A stretch of 64,000 nucleotides of DNA from assembly GCF_008281175.1 (NCBI RefSeq), contig NZ_CP036524.1:3472001-3536000 (forward strand), given 5' to 3'. Below the pieces are notes generated by a model. The model was not told where the DNA came from and did not search any database. It worked only from the letters and a program-made list of their open reading frames with translations. Made by a program: the position numbers and the translations under genes. This document shows, piece after piece, positions 60,079 through 64,000 of the stretch (position 1 is its first letter; every line of letters begins with the position of its first letter). This DNA is from [Clostridium] hylemonae DSM 15053. Its GTDB lineage: Bacteria > Bacillota > Clostridia > Lachnospirales > Lachnospiraceae.

Positions 60079-60108
60079 TTGGACAGACAATGTCCTGTCT
60101 GCTATAAT
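60079..60108 (+). promoter_or_regulatory. Promoter of the HAD phosphatase gene
   Basis: TTGGAC (60079-60084) and TATAAT (60103-60108) are spaced 18 bases apart; a small dyad GACAG/CTGTC lies in the spacer. Confidence 0.65.
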
Positions 60109-60161
60109 TCAGGAAACAGGCCGCGCCTGTAAAAACAGCATTTACGCAGTGGGGGATTGAT

Positions 60162-60947
60162 ATGATTAAACTGATCGCAAGTGACTTGGACGGTACTTTA
60201 CTTCTGAACGGAGCCCAGCGGCTGAACCCGGAAGTTTTTGACCTGATCAGAGCACTGAAGGAACACGGGATCTTATTTACAGCTGCCAGCGGACGGCAGT
60301 ATACGAATCTGCGGCGTCTGTTCGCTCCGGTCAAAGACGATATCGCCTATGTGGCGGAAAATGGTTCCCTGTGCATCTATGAAGGGAAGACACTTTCTAA
60401 AGGAATGATCGGCCGGGAACTTGGACTTCGTATTATCGACGCCGTGCACAGCTACGGCCGCTGTGAGTGTATCGTATCCGGGGAGAGAGTGTGCTATACG
60501 GATTCCCGCGATACGCGCTTTAAGGAACATATGCTGCATGTTGTCGGAAATGACATGGAATTTGTCTCTGATCTGAAAGAAGACGTACATGAGCCGTTCT
60601 TAAAGCTCGCACTGTGCGACTTTCAAGGGACGCGCAAAACAGAGGAACATTTCAAAGCGTTGTTTTCTGATGAGATAAAGATCGTGACTTCCGGAAATAT
60701 TTGGGTCGATTTTATCACACCGGGGGCCAACAAGGGAAATGCGCTTCAGGTACTGCTCGATCATCTTCATATCGACGCGAAAGACTGTGCCGCCTTCGGC
60801 GACCAGTGTAACGACGAGGAGATGCTTCAGCTCGCAGGAGTAAGTTACGCCATGGCCGGTGCGGCGCCTGCCGTCATACAGCAGGCTTCCCACACGACAG
60901 ATTCGGTCGAAAACGTGCTGAAGCGTATTTTAGAAGCTTTGGAATAA
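60162..60947 (+). CDS. Cof-type HAD-superfamily hydrolase
   Basis: This 261-residue HAD phosphatase of the IIB (Cof) subfamily has motif I IASDLDGTLL, motif II in TAASGRQY, the conserved Lys in PGANKGNALQ and motif IV FGDQCNDEEML. Such enzymes dephosphorylate sugar phosphates or flavin and PLP-like compounds in the cytoplasm. It is monocistronic with a strong terminator. An operator pair of the type seen at the polyol operons lies upstream, so it may remove excess sugar phosphate. Confidence 0.92.
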   Translation: MIKLIASDLDGTLLLNGAQRLNPEVFDLIRALKEHGILFTAASGRQYTNLRRLFAPVKDDIAYVAENGSLCIYEGKTLSKGMIGRELGLRIIDAVHSYGRCECIVSGERVCYTDSRDTRFKEHMLHVVGNDMEFVSDLKEDVHEPFLKLALCDFQGTRKTEEHFKALFSDEIKIVTSGNIWVDFITPGANKGNALQVLLDHLHIDAKDCAAFGDQCNDEEMLQLAGVSYAMAGAAPAVIQQASHTTDSVENVLKRILEALE

Positions 60948-60964
60948 AATAGTAATACGAAAAC

Positions 60965-61030
60965 CCCGGGGAAGGAGCACCCGCGTGCGGCATCACATAT
61001 CTGCCTTCACGCGGGTGCTCCTTCCCCGGG
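60965..61030. terminator. Perfect 23-bp bidirectional terminator
   Basis: Bases 60965-60987 pair perfectly with 61008-61030. It lies between the convergent HAD and araD-like genes, 17 bases from each stop, and is followed by TTTT in both directions. Confidence 0.9.
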
Positions 61031-61046
61031 ATTTTATGATCCCGGT

Positions 61047-61739
61047 TTATTTATTCTGCCCATAATAAGCGTTTGCGCCATGTTTTCTGTAGTAATGCTT
61101 ATCCTGGAGCTCCTGGGGAGCGGGCCTGACCTGTGGGTTGATGAGCTCACAGCGGGCAGCCATCTTGGCCACCTCCTCAAGGACAACCGCATTGTGTACC
61201 GCCTCGGCTGCGTTTTTGCCCCACGTAAACGGACCGTGGTTTTTGCAGAGTACGGCCGGCATCGCCATATACTCCCTGCCTTTAAAATGTTCCACGATAA
61301 GAAGTCCTGTATTCTTCTCGTAAGCTTCCTCGATCTCCTCCCGGGTCAGATTGCGCACGCACGGGATCTCTCCGTACATATAATCTGCATGGGTCGTACC
61401 GTAGCACGGAATACCTCTTCCCGCCTGCGCCCAGCTCGTTGCCCACTCAGAATGCGTATGTACGATGCCTCCCATATCCGGAAATGCTCTGTAAAGCTCC
61501 AGATGCGTCTCCGTATCCGAAGAAGGATTATATTCCCCCTCCACCTTTTCGCCGTCCAGATTCATGACTACCATATCTTGCGCTTTCAGCTTATCGTACT
61601 CTACGCCGCTCGGTTTGATGACAAACAGGCCCTTCTCCCTGTCGATCCCGCTTACATTCCCCCAAGTAAATGTAACAAGTCCATACTTTGGAAGCATCAT
61701 ATTGGCCTCAAACACCTCTTTTTTTAACGCCTCTAACAC
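61047..61739 (-). CDS. araD: L-ribulose-5-phosphate 4-epimerase
   Basis: The start is GTG at 61739, directly after GGAAAGGAGG, giving 230 residues, the size of AraD/SgbE/UlaF. An in-frame upstream extension to 61820 runs into the promoter and is rejected. Family motifs: [39 protein letters not shown] with the zinc His pair, [13 protein letters not shown], and KNHGPFTWG. It converts L-ribulose 5-phosphate to D-xylulose 5-phosphate and completes the route started by the dehydrogenase, LyxK-like kinase and UlaE-like epimerase. Confidence 0.93.
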   Translation of the reverse strand: MLEALKKEVFEANMMLPKYGLVTFTWGNVSGIDREKGLFVIKPSGVEYDKLKAQDMVVMNLDGEKVEGEYNPSSDTETHLELYRAFPDMGGIVHTHSEWATSWAQAGRGIPCYGTTHADYMYGEIPCVRNLTREEIEEAYEKNTGLLIVEHFKGREYMAMPAVLCKNHGPFTWGKNAAEAVHNAVVLEEVAKMAARCELINPQVRPAPQELQDKHYYRKHGANAYYGQNK

Positions 61740-61839
61740 TTTTCTCCTCCTTTCCCCTCTCTGCTTATGGGGTCCGAATACAGGTCCATAAGCTGCTGTG
61801 CCCATTCTAATCTGCAGCACAAATTCCGGTTAAGTTGGA

Positions 61840-61868
61840 ATTCTAGCACAATCTTCCAGTTCTGTCAA
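61840..61868 (-). promoter_or_regulatory. Promoter of araD
   Basis: On the minus strand a perfect TTGACA (61868-61863) and TAGAAT (61845-61840) are spaced 17 bases apart, about 100 bases before the GTG start. No operator pair of the 19-base type is evident. Confidence 0.85.
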
Positions 61869-61937
61869 ATATCAGACTTGATACCTTTTCCATACTGACT
61901 TCTCCTCCCTATGTTCTTTAGTGTTCTTTAATGTTTT

Positions 61938-62042
61938 TTAATCCTCTTTTACATACTCTTCATAATCTGCCTCGCATGCAAACAGCATATACCTTCCGTC
62001 CACACACCCCATAAAACCGTTTTCGACCATATATCCTTTCAT
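61938..62042 (-). CDS. Small conserved-looking protein, 34 residues
   Basis: An ATG at 62042 with AAGGAG upstream opens a 34-codon gene ending in TAA at 61940-61938. The product begins MKGYMVENGFMGCVDG and ends RYMLFACEADYEEYVKED. It is acidic at the C-terminus, aromatic-rich and without a membrane segment. The strong ribosome binding site and protein-like composition support it. I recall similar short proteins in Lachnospiraceae but cannot verify this here. Function unknown. Confidence 0.6.
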   Translation of the reverse strand: MKGYMVENGFMGCVDGRYMLFACEADYEEYVKED

Positions 62043-62237
62043 AGTTGCTCATCTCCTTCTCTCTGATCAAATCTTATTTTTTATTTTTCAAGCCTCACTG
62101 ATCTTTGTTTCTTGTTTTACTTTACCTCATATGGTGTGCGATAAAAATGCCACCATCATTTAGCATATACGTGGATCCGAGGTGGCTATATGGTTAAGAA
62201 CTGATGAGGCAGCAAGCCCGGCAGTTCATGCGCGCGC

Positions 62238-62268
62238 AAAAAAGAGAGGCTTTTCAAAAAAGCCTCTC
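62238..62268 (-). terminator. Terminator of the WYL regulator gene
   Basis: GAGAGGCTTTT (62244-62254) pairs with AAAAGCCTCTC (62258-62268), followed on the minus strand by a run of six T. The rest of the 62043-62283 gap shows no gene. Confidence 0.9.
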
Positions 62269-62283
62269 CCGCCTATATCTTCT

Positions 62284-63279
62284 TTATTTCACTTCATATT
62301 GCTCAGCCAGTCTCCTGATCTCCTCCCTGACCTGCCGCACCACTTTATCCGGTCCTATGATCTCTGCGCCTTTCCCAAGAGCAAAAAGCCACCCCACAAA
62401 CTGCCGGCTGACCGCCACATCGACGCTGACCGTAAAGCGCTCTTCGTCCGCGGGTATTAAAGAGATATCTTTTCCGAACCGGTCGATGACTACGCCGGCC
62501 AGACTGTTGTCCATAAGAAGTTTTACCCGTTCCTCTTTTCCGCCGTACATGGCGAAATTTTTTCTCGTATAAGCTGCAATGTCAAATTGATGAAAATGTT
62601 CTTTTCCTTCTCTTTGCTCATCAGACATCTTAATTCTTAACATCTTATCTACCCGGTAATGTTTGATGATCTGATCTTCTGCATCGTATCCTACAAGATA
62701 GTAGTTTTCATCATCCCAGCACAATCCCCACGGGCTGATATGATAATATGTCCCTTCGCGCCGCAGTTCCATCTCCTTTTTTATATTCCACTGATAATAC
62801 TGAAACAGGATTTTCCTGTTTTCCGCAATGGCGTTGTGTATAGAATCCACATTGTAATAAATGCTTTCATTCATTGTTTTGATCCTGCCGGATACATAGA
62901 CCTGACGCTGCAGTTTCTTCGCCTCATATTCGCTGCACATACCCTCCAGCTTCCGGATCAGTTCATTTGACTTTTTGGCTGTGATAAATTTAGAAGACTG
63001 AATCGCGTCCACCAGAAGTTTTAATTCCGCAAGCTCAAACTGCCTGCTCCCGACATGATAATGGTAAGTCTTTCCCACAGGCTCTCCGATGATCTCCACG
63101 CCCATCCTATCCAATGTCTGCAGATCCGCATAAATACTTCTCCGCTCCGCAGTCACCTCATAACGCTCTAGTTCCGCCAGGATCTCCGGCATGGTGATAC
63201 TGTGGTCATCATCCGTTTTTTCCAGCATGATCTTCATAAGATAGTATAGTTTAAGTTTTTGGTTCGCCCCTTTTGGCAT
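62284..63279 (-). CDS. WYL-domain transcriptional regulator
   Basis: The start at 63279 (MPKGANQKLKLYYLMKI) has AAAGGAG and gives 331 residues; a longer frame to 63366 overlaps the GntR gene. An N-terminal winged helix (MPEILAELERYEV, RRSIYADLQTLDRMGV) is followed by a WYL domain (about residues 165-235; the WYL core reads NYYLVGYD) and a C-terminal WCX-like segment (about 245-330). WYL proteins are regulators that sense nucleotides or DNA damage-type ligands. It follows the GntR gene by 50 bases and is probably co-transcribed. Confidence 0.9.
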   Translation of the reverse strand: MPKGANQKLKLYYLMKIMLEKTDDDHSITMPEILAELERYEVTAERRSIYADLQTLDRMGVEIIGEPVGKTYHYHVGSRQFELAELKLLVDAIQSSKFITAKKSNELIRKLEGMCSEYEAKKLQRQVYVSGRIKTMNESIYYNVDSIHNAIAENRKILFQYYQWNIKKEMELRREGTYYHISPWGLCWDDENYYLVGYDAEDQIIKHYRVDKMLRIKMSDEQREGKEHFHQFDIAAYTRKNFAMYGGKEERVKLLMDNSLAGVVIDRFGKDISLIPADEERFTVSVDVAVSRQFVGWLFALGKGAEIIGPDKVVRQVREEIRRLAEQYEVK

Positions 63280-63328
63280 CTTTATTACTCCTTTAGCAAT
63301 GCATTTATACAATATTTTATCTGTTCTA

Positions 63329-64000
63329 TCATAAAGTAAACCGGACATCACGGCTGTTGGGGGCATCGTTCATATCGATAACTGCTGTCTGGACATCAGA
63401 ATAGGTTACCAGACGCTGGCGAAAAGCGTGATAGATAGTATCGCACAATTCTTTCAGCAGTTTCTCAAATTTACCTACCTGCTTATTCTCAATGGCAAGT
63501 ATCATAAGTTCATGATACTTGACCGACTGGATATCCTGCGCAATAGGGACATAAAAGTTATCATATAGGGTAAGGATAATATTCATTTTTTTATAGATAC
63601 TGTGAAAGATGTCACTCAGATATTGATTCTCCGCCTTGTCCACGATAGTAACGTGAAATTCTGTATTTGTCTCCATATAGAGAGGAAAATCCCTGTCTTC
63701 AAAGGCTTTTTGTTCCTGGTCAAGGATCTCCTGGAGAATTTTGATATCATCCTCTCTGAAGGTCTCAATACACAGATGAACAGCAAATATCTCCAGTTCG
63801 ATCCTCACTTCGTACAACTGACGGATATCTTCGATACTTGGCTGTATGACAAACGCCCCTTTGTTGGGAATGATCTCCACATATCCTTCCTGCGACAGGC
63901 GCCGCAGTGCATTTCTGACAGGTGTCCTGCTCACATGGAACGCATCACACAGAGACTGCTCAACTAAAGGAGCTCCTGGGGCCAGGCGCCTTTTATAGAT
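63329..64000 (-). CDS. GntR/FCD-family transcriptional regulator, partial at its 5' end
   Basis: The frame is open to the window end; a GTG at 63934 is inside the helix-turn-helix and is not the real start. The visible part begins YKRRLAPGAPLVEQSL and continues FHVSRTPVRNALRRL, the second half of a GntR winged helix. The FCD effector domain follows (about the last 150 residues: LYEVRIELEIFAVHLC, FHVTIVDKAEN, YHELMILAIENKQ) with the metal-binding His residues usual in this family. FCD regulators control sugar-acid and organic-acid catabolism. The target is probably to the right of the window. Confidence 0.9.
   Translation of the reverse strand: MYKRRLAPGAPLVEQSLCDAFHVSRTPVRNALRRLSQEGYVEIIPNKGAFVIQPSIEDIRQLYEVRIELEIFAVHLCIETFREDDIKILQEILDQEQKAFEDRDFPLYMETNTEFHVTIVDKAENQYLSDIFHSIYKKMNIILTLYDNFYVPIAQDIQSVKYHELMILAIENKQVGKFEKLLKELCDTIYHAFRQRLVTYSDVQTAVIDMNDAPNSRDVRFTL

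Noticed and set aside
61843-61893. 16-codon frame with a GGGAGG site upstream of araD
   Set aside because: It coincides with the TTGACA/TAGAAT promoter of araD, lies largely upstream of the predicted transcription start and is too short to judge.
62180-62235. CTGATGAG, a hammerhead-ribozyme core motif, with GAACTG/CAGTTC arms
   Set aside because: The second conserved core (CGAAA after stem II) is missing and stem II cannot form properly.
1-64000. CRISPR arrays, tRNA or rRNA genes, integrases, transposases, phage genes
   Set aside because: None found: no regular short repeats with spacers, no cloverleaf-like sequence and no recombinase-type protein on either strand.

Overview
The window reads as a chromosomal segment of an anaerobic gut Firmicute, most likely a Lachnospiraceae (Clostridium cluster XIVa) species. 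The grounds are a Gram-positive ribosomal-protein block with an L10 leader, AGGAGG-type ribosome binding sites, group I ECF transporter genes, BceRS-BceAB and MerR-ABC drug-response modules, a BspA-type leucine-rich surface protein, and many sugar and polyol catabolic operons. Base composition looks close to 50% GC. I see no rRNA, tRNA, CRISPR array, prophage or complete insertion sequence.

Region 1 (1-12.4 kb): housekeeping genes with an insertion. On the minus strand rpmG-secE-nusG-rplK-rplA (12.2-10.0 kb) is followed, after a 6.2 kb interruption, by the L10 leader, rplJ and rplL. The interruption holds a LytTR/GHKL two-component pair on the plus strand and a 1,122-residue BspA-like leucine-rich-repeat surface protein on the minus strand. 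Two close LacI-family paralogues lie downstream of rplL; the first runs off the window edge.

Region 2 (12.4-30.8 kb): an amidohydrolase island. One tight 12-gene minus-strand operon runs from an ECF transporter (S-T-A-A) through a SIS sugar-phosphate protein, a PfkB kinase, a BtpA-family TIM barrel, an allantoinase-like hydrolase, a PucR regulator and a COG0402 deaminase-like hydrolase to two COG2159 hydrolases, the last with altered metal ligands. Next come an RpiR-controlled Na+ symporter/creatininase-family unit, a DegT-like PLP protein and an isoaspartyl dipeptidase. The big operon looks like import, phosphorylation, deglycosylation and ring opening of an N-linked sugar conjugate. It is the best candidate here for an undescribed pathway.

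Region 3 (30.8-38.2 kb): drug and antimicrobial-peptide response. A MerR-type operon (ABC ATPase, permease, MerR) has a 19-bp spacer promoter. A BceRS-BceAB module has a BceR-like box ahead of bceA. The remnant of an XRE regulator lies beside it.

Region 4 (38.2-61.7 kb): a sugar/polyol regulon. A SorC regulator sits next to a five-gene operon (two FGGY kinases, two D-2-hydroxyacid dehydrogenases, a class II aldolase). Upstream lie an eight-gene ABC transporter/dehydrogenase/DhaK-DhaL operon and a dehydrogenase/L-xylulose-kinase-like/UlaE/AraD set that would carry a polyol through L-xylulose to D-xylulose 5-phosphate. Four promoter regions in this stretch share a paired ACATTTGT-type motif at exactly 19-nt spacing, which suggests one regulon, probably SorC-controlled. 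A large imperfect inverted repeat lies at 54.87-55.12 kb.

Region 5 (61.9-64 kb): a 34-residue small protein, a WYL-type regulator and a GntR/FCD regulator cut by the window end.
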